A stretch of 55,051 nucleotides of DNA from Planctomycetota bacterium (GTDB taxonomy: Bacteria; Planctomycetota; Planctomycetia; Planctomycetales; Planctomycetaceae): positions 1 to 55,051 of the forward strand of contig JAQBWV010000008.1 of NCBI GenBank assembly GCA_027624335.1, read 5' to 3'. Shown here piece by piece: positions 45,503 to 54,217 of the stretch; position 1 is the stretch's first letter, and every line of letters begins with the position of its first letter. The notes beneath the pieces were generated by a model. The model was not told the origin of the DNA. It did not search any database and saw only the letters and a program-made list of their open reading frames with translations. The position numbers and the translations under genes are program-made.

Positions 45503-46939
45503 ATGCTGAGGATACTTGGGCGTGGTCAGCGGAACTGCGATGGTTTTTCACGGCGGCAACTGCTGCAGGCCGGTGGCGCAGGACTGCTCGGTCTGAACGT
45601 GCCGCAGTTGCTGGCTGCCGAAGTAGCTCAACCGTTTCAGAATGCTCGCGCGAAGCACGTTATCTTCCTCTTTCTATTCGGAGGACCCGCGCAGCATGAG
45701 ACGTTCGATATGAAGCCGGAGGCGGTCGAAGCCATTCGCGGGCCATTCAAACCAATCGCCTGCCGCACGCCAGGCCTGCTGATTTCTGAACACCTGCCGA
45801 AGACGGCTCAGGTCTCTGACAAGTTCACTGTTATTCGCACGATGAGTCACGATTTCAATGATCACAGCGGAGGTGGACACTACGTTCAAACCGGACATCG
45901 CTGGCACGTCCCGATCGGCAGCGGCTTCAATGTCACGCCGAAAGACTGGCCGTCGATGGGCTCGGTGGTTGAGTACCTGACGCAGAAACAATCGAAACTT
46001 GCGAAAGACATGCCCAGCTACGTCGTCGTTCCGAACTTTCTCGGACGTCTGCAGGAGTACCGGGTTCAACTTCAACGGCCCGGTGAGACCGGCGGATGGC
46101 TCGGCCGAGGATTTGATCCGGTTAACACGCGCATCGAGAAACGCGACAGCAAGGACAACCCCTACTGGCGAGACTGCACCGACGAGGAACTCAGTTTTCA
46201 GATTGAAGGCCTCGTCAGTCACGAAGCGCTGACTCTCGACCGTATGAGTCGCCGTAGTTCTCTTCTCGAACAGTTTGACGCGAGCGTCCGGAAACTTCCC
46301 GCACTTTCGGTGCAGGCCTACGACCAGTTTCAGCAACGGGCGCTGTCGCTGGTTTCGTCTCAGAAAACGAGGGAGGCACTGGACCTCAGTCGCGAACCGG
46401 CAACGCTTCGCGATGCGTATGGTCGGCACCTGTTTGGCCAGTCAACACTGATGGCCAGGCGCCTGATCGAAGCTGGTTCCCGTTTTGTTACGGTCCACTA
46501 TGACTGTGTTGATGGGTACTCGTGGGATTCTCACCGGAACAGTGACGATGTTAAGAAGAATCTGCTGCCAACGATGGACTCGGCGCTGTCTACTTTGTTG
46601 ACCGACCTGGATGACCGAGGGTTGCTCGACGAAACACTCGTCGTTTGCATGGGCGAGATGGGTCGCACTCCCAGGGCCAATGCCAGTTGGGGGCGTGATC
46701 ACTGGAGCACTGTGTTTCCAGCAGTGCTCGCTGGAGCTGGCATCCAGCGTGGAGGCATCTACGGAGAGACGGATCGAGACGCCGCCTACTCGGTGACTCC
46801 ACCTGTCAGCCCGGAAGATCTCGCCGCGACAATCTACCAGGCCCTCGGCATCGACCCCGAACTGCGAGTTCCCGATCCTCAAGGACGGCCAACACACGTG
46901 ATTGACCAGGGAACACCGCTGACGCAGCTCTTCGCCTGA
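45503..46939 (+). CDS. DUF1501 protein with Tat signal
   Basis: 478 aa from MLRILGRGQR (45503, with GAGGAG upstream). The Tat signal is FSRRQLLQAGGAGLLGLNVPQLLAAE. The DUF1501 domain, related to the sulfatase/alkaline phosphatase fold, shows KHVIFLFLFGGPAQHETFDMKPEA, MSHDFNDHSGGGHYVQTGHRW, VVVPNFLGRLQEYR, and GEMGRTPRANASWGRDHWSTVFPAVLAGAGI. The formylglycine cysteine is absent, as in the family. DUF1501 genes are usually paired with DUF1549/DUF1553 cytochromes; here no such gene is adjacent, although a DUF1553 fragment sits 7 kb away. Exact role unknown. Convergent with sthA, 11 bp apart. Confidence 0.93.
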   Translation: MLRILGRGQRNCDGFSRRQLLQAGGAGLLGLNVPQLLAAEVAQPFQNARAKHVIFLFLFGGPAQHETFDMKPEAVEAIRGPFKPIACRTPGLLISEHLPKTAQVSDKFTVIRTMSHDFNDHSGGGHYVQTGHRWHVPIGSGFNVTPKDWPSMGSVVEYLTQKQSKLAKDMPSYVVVPNFLGRLQEYRVQLQRPGETGGWLGRGFDPVNTRIEKRDSKDNPYWRDCTDEELSFQIEGLVSHEALTLDRMSRRSSLLEQFDASVRKLPALSVQAYDQFQQRALSLVSSQKTREALDLSREPATLRDAYGRHLFGQSTLMARRLIEAGSRFVTVHYDCVDGYSWDSHRNSDDVKKNLLPTMDSALSTLLTDLDDRGLLDETLVVCMGEMGRTPRANASWGRDHWSTVFPAVLAGAGIQRGGIYGETDRDAAYSVTPPVSPEDLAATIYQALGIDPELRVPDPQGRPTHVIDQGTPLTQLFA

Positions 46940-46950
46940 AGGTGCCGCTC

Positions 46951-48354
46951 TCACAGCCGGTTGAAACCGTTCAGCGCGGCGACACGGTAGGCTTCGGCCA
47001 TGGTCGGATAGTTGAACGTCGTGTTCGTGAAGTATTCCAGCGAGTTGTGCGGCGCCGGCATCGACATGATCGCCTGGCCGATGTGGATGATCTCGGAAGC
47101 GTTTGTGCCGAAACAGTGAATCCCGAGAATTTCGAGCGTCTCACGATGGAACAGCAGCTTCAGCATGCCGACCGGCTTTCCGACAATCTGTGCTCGCGCA
47201 AGGTTCTTGAACATTGAGTGCCCGACTTCATACGGGACACGAGCTTCGGTGAGTTCTTTTTCTGTCTTGCCCAGCGAGCTGATTTCCGGGCTGGTATAGA
47301 TGCCTGTCGGAATCTCCGCCATACGGAAGTCTGCACACTCGCCGTTGCCGAGATGGCGCGCCGCAAAACGTCCTTGAATGTAAGCGGCGCTGGCCAGTGC
47401 CGGCAGCCCGATCACATCTCCAACCGCATAGATGTGGTCCGTTGCCGTTTGGAAGTTGGCATTCACTGCGATCTGGCCTCGGTGATCCGCTTCCAGACCC
47501 ACATTCGCCAGGGCGAGCGAATCAGTATTGCCTGATCGGCCATTCGCCCAAAGGAGTGCATCCGACTTCAACTGCTTTCCTGACTTCAGATGCAGGATCA
47601 CACAATCATCAAGCAGCTCTAACTTCTCGAATACCTCGCCGTGCCGAATGCGAACACCTGTGTCGCGCATGTGATAGCTCAGTGCGTCGATGATTTCGTC
47701 ATCCAGAAACTCCAGCAGTTTGTCCCGCGTATTAACAAGATTCAGCTTGACTCCGAGATTGCGAAACATCGACGCGTATTCGCAGCCGATAACCCCGGCT
47801 CCATAGATGGTCAACGAACGGGGCGTTTCATCGAGATTAAGGATCGTGTCGCTGTCAAAAACTCGCGAATGCGTGAAGTCGATAGTGGCTGGCCGATAGG
47901 GTCGCGAACCCGTGGCGATTACAAACGACCTGGCACGCAGGATCTTCTGATGCCCATCCCCCATTTCAACGACGACTGTTTCGTTGTCCCGGAATGAAGC
48001 ATGACCGTGATACACGTCGACGTTGTTTCGGTCGTAGAAGCTGCGACGCATTCCGACCTGTTTCTCAATGACGGAACTGGCCGCTCGCCGCAGGTCGCGA
48101 AAACCGAGATGAATGGAAACTCCAGCTTCGCGGAAATGCTGGTTGGAGTTGACTTCAGTCAGCCGCGAAATCGCAGACCGCAGTGACTTGCTGGGGATTG
48201 TTCCAACATGCGTGCAGTTACCACCGATCTGCGGGAGCCGTTCGACAACCGCAACATGTCGTCCATGCTTTGTCGCTTCCATCGCCGCGCCTTCGCCACC
48301 CGGACCAGTTCCGATGACGACGACGTCGTATTGCGATTCTTCAGCTTCTCCCAC
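46951..48354 (-). CDS. sthA: Soluble pyridine nucleotide transhydrogenase
   Basis: 467 aa flavoprotein of the lipoamide-dehydrogenase family. It has the FAD motif [16 protein letters not shown] (about 12-27), the NAD(P) motif [17 protein letters not shown], the second FAD motif [17 protein letters not shown] and the dimerisation domain ending [21 protein letters not shown]. The redox segment reads [15 protein letters not shown], so the second cysteine of the disulfide is missing, as expected for SthA. It transfers hydride between NADPH and NAD+ in the cytoplasm to balance the pools. It faces DUF1501 tail to tail and is preceded by a gene-poor segment. Confidence 0.93.
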   Translation of the reverse strand: MGEAEESQYDVVVIGTGPGGEGAAMEATKHGRHVAVVERLPQIGGNCTHVGTIPSKSLRSAISRLTEVNSNQHFREAGVSIHLGFRDLRRAASSVIEKQVGMRRSFYDRNNVDVYHGHASFRDNETVVVEMGDGHQKILRARSFVIATGSRPYRPATIDFTHSRVFDSDTILNLDETPRSLTIYGAGVIGCEYASMFRNLGVKLNLVNTRDKLLEFLDDEIIDALSYHMRDTGVRIRHGEVFEKLELLDDCVILHLKSGKQLKSDALLWANGRSGNTDSLALANVGLEADHRGQIAVNANFQTATDHIYAVGDVIGLPALASAAYIQGRFAARHLGNGECADFRMAEIPTGIYTSPEISSLGKTEKELTEARVPYEVGHSMFKNLARAQIVGKPVGMLKLLFHRETLEILGIHCFGTNASEIIHIGQAIMSMPAPHNSLEYFTNTTFNYPTMAEAYRVAALNGFNRL

Positions 48355-48474
48355 GTGAGGGACTCCACGGAGCTTCTTCGATGATCAATCGCTACGCTGC
48401 CGATTGGTCTCGCTGTCGGTCCAGAAATAAGTGACTTTCGAATGTGCAGTGTGAGTCGTGATACTACCTCAGAC

Positions 48475-48693
48475 TCACCGAATGATGACTGACAGCCCGT
48501 CGGCCATCACGAGCTGTGAGGCCTGTCCTCGGTCATTAAGTTGCTTCATTAGTGCCAACGCCGACTCCAGCGTCTGGAATCGCTTGACCAGTCGCCAGCG
48601 TCGCGATTCCGTTCGCGATTCCGTTCGTGATGCTGAGTCGGCAGTTTCTGTACTGACACGCTCTGACGCACTGTTCGTTGACTGTGTCCGCAT
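48475..48693 (-). CDS. Possible small hypothetical protein
   Basis: 72 aa. The C-terminal half (RRWRLVKRFQTLESALALMKQLNDRG then QASQLVMADGLSVIIR) has a helix-strand pattern that looks like a real small domain. The N-terminal half is Ser/Thr/Arg-rich with a tandem TESR-TESR encoded by a duplicated 12-bp unit around 48604-48628, so the start may be later than drawn. There is no signal peptide or recognisable family. It is on the same strand as sthA, just upstream. Confidence 0.45.
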   Translation of the reverse strand: MRTQSTNSASERVSTETADSASRTESRTESRRWRLVKRFQTLESALALMKQLNDRGQASQLVMADGLSVIIR

Positions 48694-48960
48694 TCGATCG
48701 AGCCTTGCAGATGGAATTCCGGTCGGGCCGGGTTGATCTGGAGGCTTCCTGCCTTCCAGAACCGGTTACCGAGACCACAAAAGACTGATCGGCAGCAATG
48801 ATCATGCCGGACCATGATTCTCATGAGTTTCCGGCGAATGGTTACTGAAACGCCCACTTACCAGGCATCAGTGCAAAGCTCTCCGACATGAGACGCGTCG
48901 GTGCCAATTGCCTCTGGAAACGATCCGATCAGTCGGTGGAGTGCTCAGCCGATAAAGAAA

Positions 48961-48994
48961 GAAAACCGCGACATCCGAAGAAGTCGCGGTTTTC
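48961..48994 (-). terminator. Intrinsic terminator (minus strand)
   Basis: A perfect 12-bp stem, GAAAACCGCGAC at 48961-48972 with GTCGCGGTTTTC at 48983-48994, and a 10-nt loop. On the minus strand it is followed by TTTCTTTATC. The gene it serves is not obvious. Confidence 0.6.
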
Positions 48995-49357
48995 AAATGT
49001 CAAATCTCTCGACGAATGCGACGGCAGAGTCGCTTGAAGAATGGCGTAACGCGGTAGTGCCAGGCACTCACCGTTAATCGTCAAAGCCAATCGGATGGGT
49101 TTGGAACCTCCGTCGGATGTCAGTGGAGAGATTTGATTTTCGCCATAAAGCAGTGGTGCTTTCATCGGCAGGAAATGGAGCACTTCATTGCCGAAAGTCG
49201 ACCCGCTCGCAGATTATCAGGGAGTTCCCCGATCCTGGCCAGATGACATTTCAAAACCTGGCAGCGCTCAGGACTCCTTGTTTCGCATTCAGGTGATCCT
49301 GACTGGGAAAAACAGAGACAAGTGCGTGACACACCGACAATTGGGTCGGACGAAAAA

Positions 49358-49384
49358 GCCCCGGCTGCGTAATACAACCGGGGC
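49358..49384 (-). terminator. Intrinsic terminator after the Gfo/Idh gene
   Basis: GCCCCGG (49358-49364) pairs with CCGGGGC (49378-49384) around a 13-nt loop. On the minus strand it is followed directly by TTTTT (49357-49353). It lies about 30 bp past the stop codon of the Gfo/Idh gene. Confidence 0.8.
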
Positions 49385-49416
49385 GGTGAATGCTCGAACG
49401 CAAGACGCAACACTCG

Positions 49417-50805
49417 TCAGACTTCGTATTCTCGTTTCTTCGTGATGCCTGGCATTGGGACCGGATACTTGCCGTCTTTCAACTGGATCGGTGGTGGCCC
49501 TTCGAAGGACAGATTCGCCAGATCCGGCGCGAACTCGTGATCGTGCTGCATCATTTCTTCCATCGTGATGAGCCGGCCCGTGTGAGCCGCCATCCGCCCC
49601 ATCGAAGTGACGAGGCTCGCCATGGCTCCTCGTTCGACCTCGTTGTACGGCAGGTCTTCTCGGATCGCGTGGATAAAGTCGTCCCATTCGACCTGATAAG
49701 GATTCGGTTCAGGTTGAGGATAAGCCCAGAGCAGATCGTCCTTCACAAAGTTCTGGCCTTTGTAGATGCGGCTGCGAGCTGGCAGGTGGCCGCGCGACGA
49801 GAACACCGCTGAACCCTTCGAACCATGCACGTATGTCGCGAAGTCCTGATGGCAACCAGGAATCGTGCGACCATCGACGAACAGCCTGGTTCCATCGGCG
49901 AAGGTGTACTCGATCGAGTAGCTGTCGAAATTCTGATCGATGGCCGGTTGACCGTTCTTATCGAAGCGGTAGTGACGGCCGCCACACGCTTGAGCCTCAA
50001 CCGGCCAGGCGCCCTTCGCCCAGCAGCCTTCGTCGATGTTGTGAATCAGAAAGTCGCTGACTGCTCCACCACTGAGCCACAGGAAGCCGTGGAAGTTGCG
50101 GATCTGCCATTCCAGTTCGTTGGTTCCTTCAGGAGCAGGGCCAACAGCCGCAGACCCGGTCGGACCAGCCATGCGATAAGCTCGCAGCGTCAGGACGTCG
50201 CCGATTTCGCCGGAATGAATTCGATCGGCGAGCTCTCCACGAGCTTTGCAGTGACGACACATCAGTCCGACACCAACCTTCAGGTTCTTCTCTTCGGCTT
50301 TCTTAGCCAGACCCAGCATTCGTTGCGTTGTTGGAGCGTCGATCGTGACGGGCTTCTCCATGAAGACGTTCAGGCCGCGTTCGATGGCGTAGGTAAAGTG
50401 CAGCCAGCGAAATGCCGGAGGTGTCGTGAGGACCACGATGTCGCCGGGATTCAGGCAGTCCATCGCCTTCTTGTAAGCATCAAACCCGAGAAATGTCCTT
50501 TCTTCCGGGACGTCAATCTTGTCTTTGAACTGGCCATTCAGTCCGGCAAGAGCTTTGCTTTGCTTGTCCGCAAAGACGTCAGCCATGGCGATCAGTTTGA
50601 TCGGGCCATTGTTGACAGAGAGCGCGTTCGACGCCGCTCCAGTACCTCGTCCGCCGCAACCGACCAGGGCGATCTGAATGACATTGTTTTCGGCCGCGTG
50701 GAGGTGAGAACCGGCCGCGCCGACCAGCGCGGCAGCTCCGGCGATCCGTCCGGAATCCTTCAGAAAGTCGCGACGAGAGGTTGATAGTACGGGAGCATCG
50801 CTCAT
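49417..50805 (-). CDS. Gfo/Idh/MocA family oxidoreductase with Tat signal
   Basis: 462 aa from MSDAPVLSTS (50805, with AAGGAT upstream). A twin-arginine signal (SRRDFLKDSGRIAGAAALVGAAGS, Arg 11-12) exports the folded protein. The NAD(P)-binding Rossmann motif is VALVGCGGRGTG, and FMEKPVTIDAPTTQRML contains the EKP motif of the family. These enzymes oxidise or reduce sugars and related compounds; the natural substrate here is unknown. The cytochrome c gene lies upstream on the same strand by 92 bp, so the two may be co-transcribed. A hairpin terminator follows. Confidence 0.93.
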   Translation of the reverse strand: MSDAPVLSTSRRDFLKDSGRIAGAAALVGAAGSHLHAAENNVIQIALVGCGGRGTGAASNALSVNNGPIKLIAMADVFADKQSKALAGLNGQFKDKIDVPEERTFLGFDAYKKAMDCLNPGDIVVLTTPPAFRWLHFTYAIERGLNVFMEKPVTIDAPTTQRMLGLAKKAEEKNLKVGVGLMCRHCKARGELADRIHSGEIGDVLTLRAYRMAGPTGSAAVGPAPEGTNELEWQIRNFHGFLWLSGGAVSDFLIHNIDEGCWAKGAWPVEAQACGGRHYRFDKNGQPAIDQNFDSYSIEYTFADGTRLFVDGRTIPGCHQDFATYVHGSKGSAVFSSRGHLPARSRIYKGQNFVKDDLLWAYPQPEPNPYQVEWDDFIHAIREDLPYNEVERGAMASLVTSMGRMAAHTGRLITMEEMMQHDHEFAPDLANLSFEGPPPIQLKDGKYPVPMPGITKKREYEV

Positions 50806-50897
50806 AGCTGATATCCTTACTGATAAGTCAGAAGATACGGTCGTTGAAAGACGCGACTGATTGACGAACATTGAACATTTCAACGTTCAACAGTGAA

Positions 50898-51341
50898 TTA
50901 TTTCTTCTTGTATTTGTGCTCAGTGTGGCAGGCTTTGCACGAAGCAGAAATGCCGGCGATGGACTCGCGCACTCCGGCAGCGTCTTTCTGCTCGGCCTTG
51001 CTGAGCGCGGTTTCGGTGGCCTTGCGAAGCACTTCGCAGGCGTCGGCCCAGATCTTGTCCGGGCAGCGATCGTCTTCCATCATGATGTGGCCGGACTCGT
51101 TGAGCAGCGCAATACTCGTCGTGACGGCCTTCCAGCCGTCTTCGCCTTCGGGGGTCTTCTCGTCAGCAAGCTGCTCCTGAAGAACCCCAAGCTGCGGCTT
51201 CACGAGTCCGGACATCAGTTGAGCGGTCGTCATCGGTCGTGTCTTGCCCTTCTTCTGAGCAGTGACTTGTCCGGACGACAACGTAAAAGCAAGACCGGCC
51301 AGCGAGATAAGGCCTGCAGCAAACACAAACGACTTCTTCAC
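50898..51341 (-). CDS. Small c-type cytochrome (cytochrome c'-like)
   Basis: 147 aa with a signal peptide (MKKSFVFAAGLISLAGLAFTLSSGQVTA). A single CxxCH haem site (ISASCKACHTEHKYKKK) lies at the very C-terminus after a helical region, which is the arrangement of four-helix cytochrome c' and c-556 proteins. It should be a periplasmic monohaem protein involved in electron transfer or gas binding. The basic KYKKK tail may interact with a partner. It precedes the exported Gfo/Idh oxidoreductase on the same strand. Confidence 0.85.
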   Translation of the reverse strand: MKKSFVFAAGLISLAGLAFTLSSGQVTAQKKGKTRPMTTAQLMSGLVKPQLGVLQEQLADEKTPEGEDGWKAVTTSIALLNESGHIMMEDDRCPDKIWADACEVLRKATETALSKAEQKDAAGVRESIAGISASCKACHTEHKYKKK

Positions 51342-51548
51342 GGTGAGACTCCTGATAGTTGGTGGGCTCTGATTTCGGGCGAGACAAGAAACGGCAGACC
51401 GATATTCTGATCGATAGAAATCCAGCTGAACACCTCATGAGCAGAAGTGGCTGCCGGACGGTGGTTGAGTGTTTGCGGGAATTACTCGATGCTTCCCTCA
51501 ATCAGTTCACGAAACGGTGAATTCAGCTCGGAAATGGTGAGAACAAGA

Positions 51549-52217
51549 ATGGCACTGTCGGTGGTCGTTGGGTCTCGTTCTCCGAGACGTCTGGAACTGT
51601 TGAGCACGATCGTCGATCCAGAACGGCTGGTCGTTCTGCCGCCCAGGGATGCCAACGAACCGGGGTTTGAAGACCTGAGCGTGCTTTCTGAGTTTCATTC
51701 GAGAATTCTGGAAATCGTCGCTGTTAAACAAACGGACGTCGTCCTGCAGCTCCAGAACGCTGATTTCCGCGGAACATTCGGTACGGGATGCGTCGTCATC
51801 TGCGCGGATACGACGGTTATCGTGACCGATCGTTCGGGACGACCGCTGGCGCTGGGACAGCCTTCTGACGGCGACGACTGGCAGAACGACGTTCGACTTT
51901 GGTTCCGCGAATACTTCGCCGGGAAAACGCATTCAGTCCTGTCCGGAGTGTCAGCGACTTTGCTGGATGCCGCCGGACAGGTTCGGCAGACGGCGACTCG
52001 AACGTGCAGTACACGCGTGACAATGAGGGATGATGTCGAGTCCCTGCTCGACTGGTACATCTCGACCGGCGAGCCGATCGGGAAAGCGGGCGGCTATGCC
52101 ATCCAGGGCGCCGGCAGCGCCTTCATCACAAAGTTCGAAGGCAGCTTCAGTAACGTCGTCGGACTTCCGCTGGAAGAAACGATGGAGTTGCTGCGGGAAC
52201 TGACAGTCCTGGATTGA
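51549..52217 (+). CDS. maf: Maf/YhdE family nucleotide pyrophosphatase
   Basis: 222 aa from the ATG at 51549 (GGTGAG upstream); in-frame starts at 51534 and 51447 are less likely because the family begins right at the GSRSPRR motif. Readable motifs are VVVGSRSPRRLELL, the Asp in VICADTTVIV, a THSVLSGVS strand and KAGGYAIQGAGSAFITKFEGSFSNVVGLPLEE. Maf proteins hydrolyse dTTP, UTP or modified nucleotides and have been linked to septum inhibition. There is an insertion (QNADFRGTFGTGC) compared with short family members. It faces the sialidase gene tail to tail, 13 bp apart. Confidence 0.9.
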   Translation: MALSVVVGSRSPRRLELLSTIVDPERLVVLPPRDANEPGFEDLSVLSEFHSRILEIVAVKQTDVVLQLQNADFRGTFGTGCVVICADTTVIVTDRSGRPLALGQPSDGDDWQNDVRLWFREYFAGKTHSVLSGVSATLLDAAGQVRQTATRTCSTRVTMRDDVESLLDWYISTGEPIGKAGGYAIQGAGSAFITKFEGSFSNVVGLPLEETMELLRELTVLD

Positions 52218-52230
52218 GGCCCGTTCGTTC

Positions 52231-53418
52231 TCATGGCAGTTGAAGCGACTTGTCCGGCAGTCGATGGAACACGATCGATTCGTAAGCGCTCTTCTCGCCG
52301 GCTTCGTACAGGCAACCGAACGCGTCGTCAGGCAGTGAGACAAGGCAGGAGTAAGCTGCTGGCCCGGTATGCAGTGCCTGCGCCAACGGCCAGGTCACTC
52401 CATCGTCGAAACTGGCTCGAACCGTAAGGTTCACACGGCCTTTCTCACTGGCAGGGTTCGAGAACAGCAGCACTCCGGGTATCCCATTGTCTGACCTTCC
52501 ACCGTCTGACCTCGCACCGTCTGACCAACGGTGTCTGATGATGCTTCCCTGGCAAACCGGTTCAACAAGTTGTGGAGCATCCAGGGGAGCTGGCCAGGTG
52601 GCTCCGCCGTCTTTGCTGATCGAGTGCGTGCGTCGTTTTCGGTTGAAATACGATCGCATGTTCATCAGCAGGGAACCGTGTCCATCGTCGAGCTCCACGA
52701 CTTGACACTCATTAGTTTTCGGTCGAATAGTGCCGCCCATTTGCCAGGTCTTGCCGTGGTCGTCGCTGTGGATCGAGTGTGCTCCATACTCGTATGGCCC
52801 GCCTCGAACTTTGCCGTTGGGATCGTCGTAGCTGTGGTCACAGGGGATGACAAGTCTTCCCGCGTGCGGGCCGTGCTGAATCTGAATCCCGACGCCGGGG
52901 CCGGTCGCGTACCAGCCCCAGCTCTGATCTTTGGTGGTCGCCGTGATCTCGCTCGGCGCGGTCCATGTCCGTCCGTCGTCGGAGCTGTGACTGACCCAGA
53001 CTGTGCGAGTAGATTCGGCTTTCTTGTGGATGATGTCGGACTCGTGATCGGTTCCGAGATTTCGAGTCAGCAGCAACCAGATCGTCCCAGTGGACTCGTC
53101 AACGACCGGGCAGGGATTTCCGCAGGTGTGCCCGTTGTCGTCCCACAGGACAACGTTGTCGGTCCATGTCTTCCCGCCGTCTGACGAACGCTTCAGCAGA
53201 AGGTCGATGTTGCCAGCGTCACCCTGGCCGGACTTGCGACCTTCACAGAAGGCAAGCAGCGTCCCGTTCTTTGCCCTGATGACCGAAGGGATCCGGTACG
53301 TGTGATAACTGCCCTCGCCGCTTTTCCAGACCGTTGTTCGAAATATCTGGTCGGCATGGACCGAGCCAGCCATTGCGAATGTCAGAACGACCCCGCAGCA
53401 GGTCAGGTGTTTCAGCAT
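52231..53418 (-). CDS. Secreted sialidase / BNR-repeat protein (GH33-like)
   Basis: 395 aa with a signal peptide (MLKHLTCCGVVLTFAMAGSVHA). It is a six-bladed sialidase propeller: the YRIPSV version of the FRIP motif supplies the first catalytic Arg, and Asp-box repeats appear as SSDGGKTWT, SSDDGRTWT, SDDHGKTWQ, SKDGGATWP and SFDDGVTWP. Expected role is release of sialic acid or a related sugar outside the cell. A short RSDG-rich insertion (WSDGARSDGGRSDNG) is encoded by a 15-bp tandem repeat at 52489-52532. No sialic acid uptake genes are in the window. Confidence 0.9.
   Translation of the reverse strand: MLKHLTCCGVVLTFAMAGSVHADQIFRTTVWKSGEGSYHTYRIPSVIRAKNGTLLAFCEGRKSGQGDAGNIDLLLKRSSDGGKTWTDNVVLWDDNGHTCGNPCPVVDESTGTIWLLLTRNLGTDHESDIIHKKAESTRTVWVSHSSDDGRTWTAPSEITATTKDQSWGWYATGPGVGIQIQHGPHAGRLVIPCDHSYDDPNGKVRGGPYEYGAHSIHSDDHGKTWQMGGTIRPKTNECQVVELDDGHGSLLMNMRSYFNRKRRTHSISKDGGATWPAPLDAPQLVEPVCQGSIIRHRWSDGARSDGGRSDNGIPGVLLFSNPASEKGRVNLTVRASFDDGVTWPLAQALHTGPAAYSCLVSLPDDAFGCLYEAGEKSAYESIVFHRLPDKSLQLP
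52489..52532. repeat. 15-bp tandem repeat inside the sialidase gene
   Basis: GTCTGACCTTCCACC, GTCTGACCTCGCACC and GTCTGACCAACGGT follow one another. They encode an SDGxR-like loop in frame. Possibly a recent expansion in a surface loop. Confidence 0.7.
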
Positions 53419-53671
53419 GCTGTTGTTCTTTCCGATCTGAATGTGAGCTTGAAAGATTCGCTTCCGGGGATCGTATTCGAATGAACTTCCTGACGTGTGG
53501 ATGAAGGCAGCTCAAAGACGCACAGGGTCGAAGTTATGTTAAGGATCAGCCACGGAATAACTTCTCCGCATTCAGGATCCCGATCGATTCATCATTTCCG
53601 CTAAGGGGGGAACCCCACTCACGCTTCTGACGTTTCCGCCAGTCGTGGGAATGGCATGCGGAACCTGGAAG

Positions 53672-54163
53672 TTACTTCTCGCCAGACGAACTCTGTTCCA
53701 TTTGCTTCAGTACCCTGGCGTGGCGGATCATCAGTTCTTCGGGTGAAACCGTTTCAATGTCCTGAGCAATACTCCATTGATGACCGAACGGATCCTGTAG
53801 CTGGCAGAAGCGAGCTCCCCAGAACATATCCGCAGCTGGCATCAGAACTTCACAGCCAGCTTCTACTGCCTGCTGCTGAGCGGCGTCGACATCCGCCACA
53901 TGAATGTGCAGTGACATCGTGCCGCCGCCGAGTGTGGCTGGCGACTTCATGCCCAGTTTCAGATTCTCGTCAGTCATCATGACGTTCGAATCGCCGATCC
54001 TCATTTCTGCATGCATGGTCGATCCACCCGGACCATCCAGACGAAACTTCGACTGAGCGCCGAATGCTTTTTCGTAGAACGCCAAAGCCTCGACGCAACA
54101 GGGCACGATCATGTAAGCGGTGATCGAGTGTGCGTTTTCTCGAATGGGAAACTGGTTGGACAT
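53672..54163 (-). CDS. VOC family (PhnB-like) protein
   Basis: 163 aa. The vicinal oxygen chelate fold is visible: SITAYMIVPCCVEALAFYEKAFGAQSKFRLDGPGG, AEMRIGDSNVMMTDEN, TMSLHIHVADVDAAQQQAVEAGCEVLMPAADMFWGARFCQLQDPFGHQWSIA. It is nearest to the PhnB/glyoxalase-like group that includes proteins of unknown chemistry. The final helix (SPEELMIRHARVLKQMEQ) is common in the group. It stands between the sialidase and a DUF1553 gene on the same strand. Substrate unknown. Confidence 0.88.
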   Translation of the reverse strand: MSNQFPIRENAHSITAYMIVPCCVEALAFYEKAFGAQSKFRLDGPGGSTMHAEMRIGDSNVMMTDENLKLGMKSPATLGGGTMSLHIHVADVDAAQQQAVEAGCEVLMPAADMFWGARFCQLQDPFGHQWSIAQDIETVSPEELMIRHARVLKQMEQSSSGEK

Positions 54164-54217
54164 CGAAACTTCCCCAGTAGCGGTAAGCGTCTCAGAGTGT
54201 GAAGTCGCGTGTTCTGG

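Larger units (their letters stand above)
48694..49416. other. Gene-poor stretch between sthA and the Gfo/Idh gene
   Basis: About 720 bp with no family-like protein. It holds two strong hairpins on the minus strand, at 49358-49384 and 48961-48994, which bracket about 370 bp. A minus-strand frame at 49183-48929 (84 codons) runs through the second hairpin, which argues against its last third being coding. A small RNA or small protein could lie between the hairpins; I cannot tell. Confidence 0.4.

Noticed and set aside
49825-50784. 319-codon plus-strand frame
   Set aside because: Antisense to the Gfo/Idh oxidoreductase, which has clear motifs and a ribosome-binding site.
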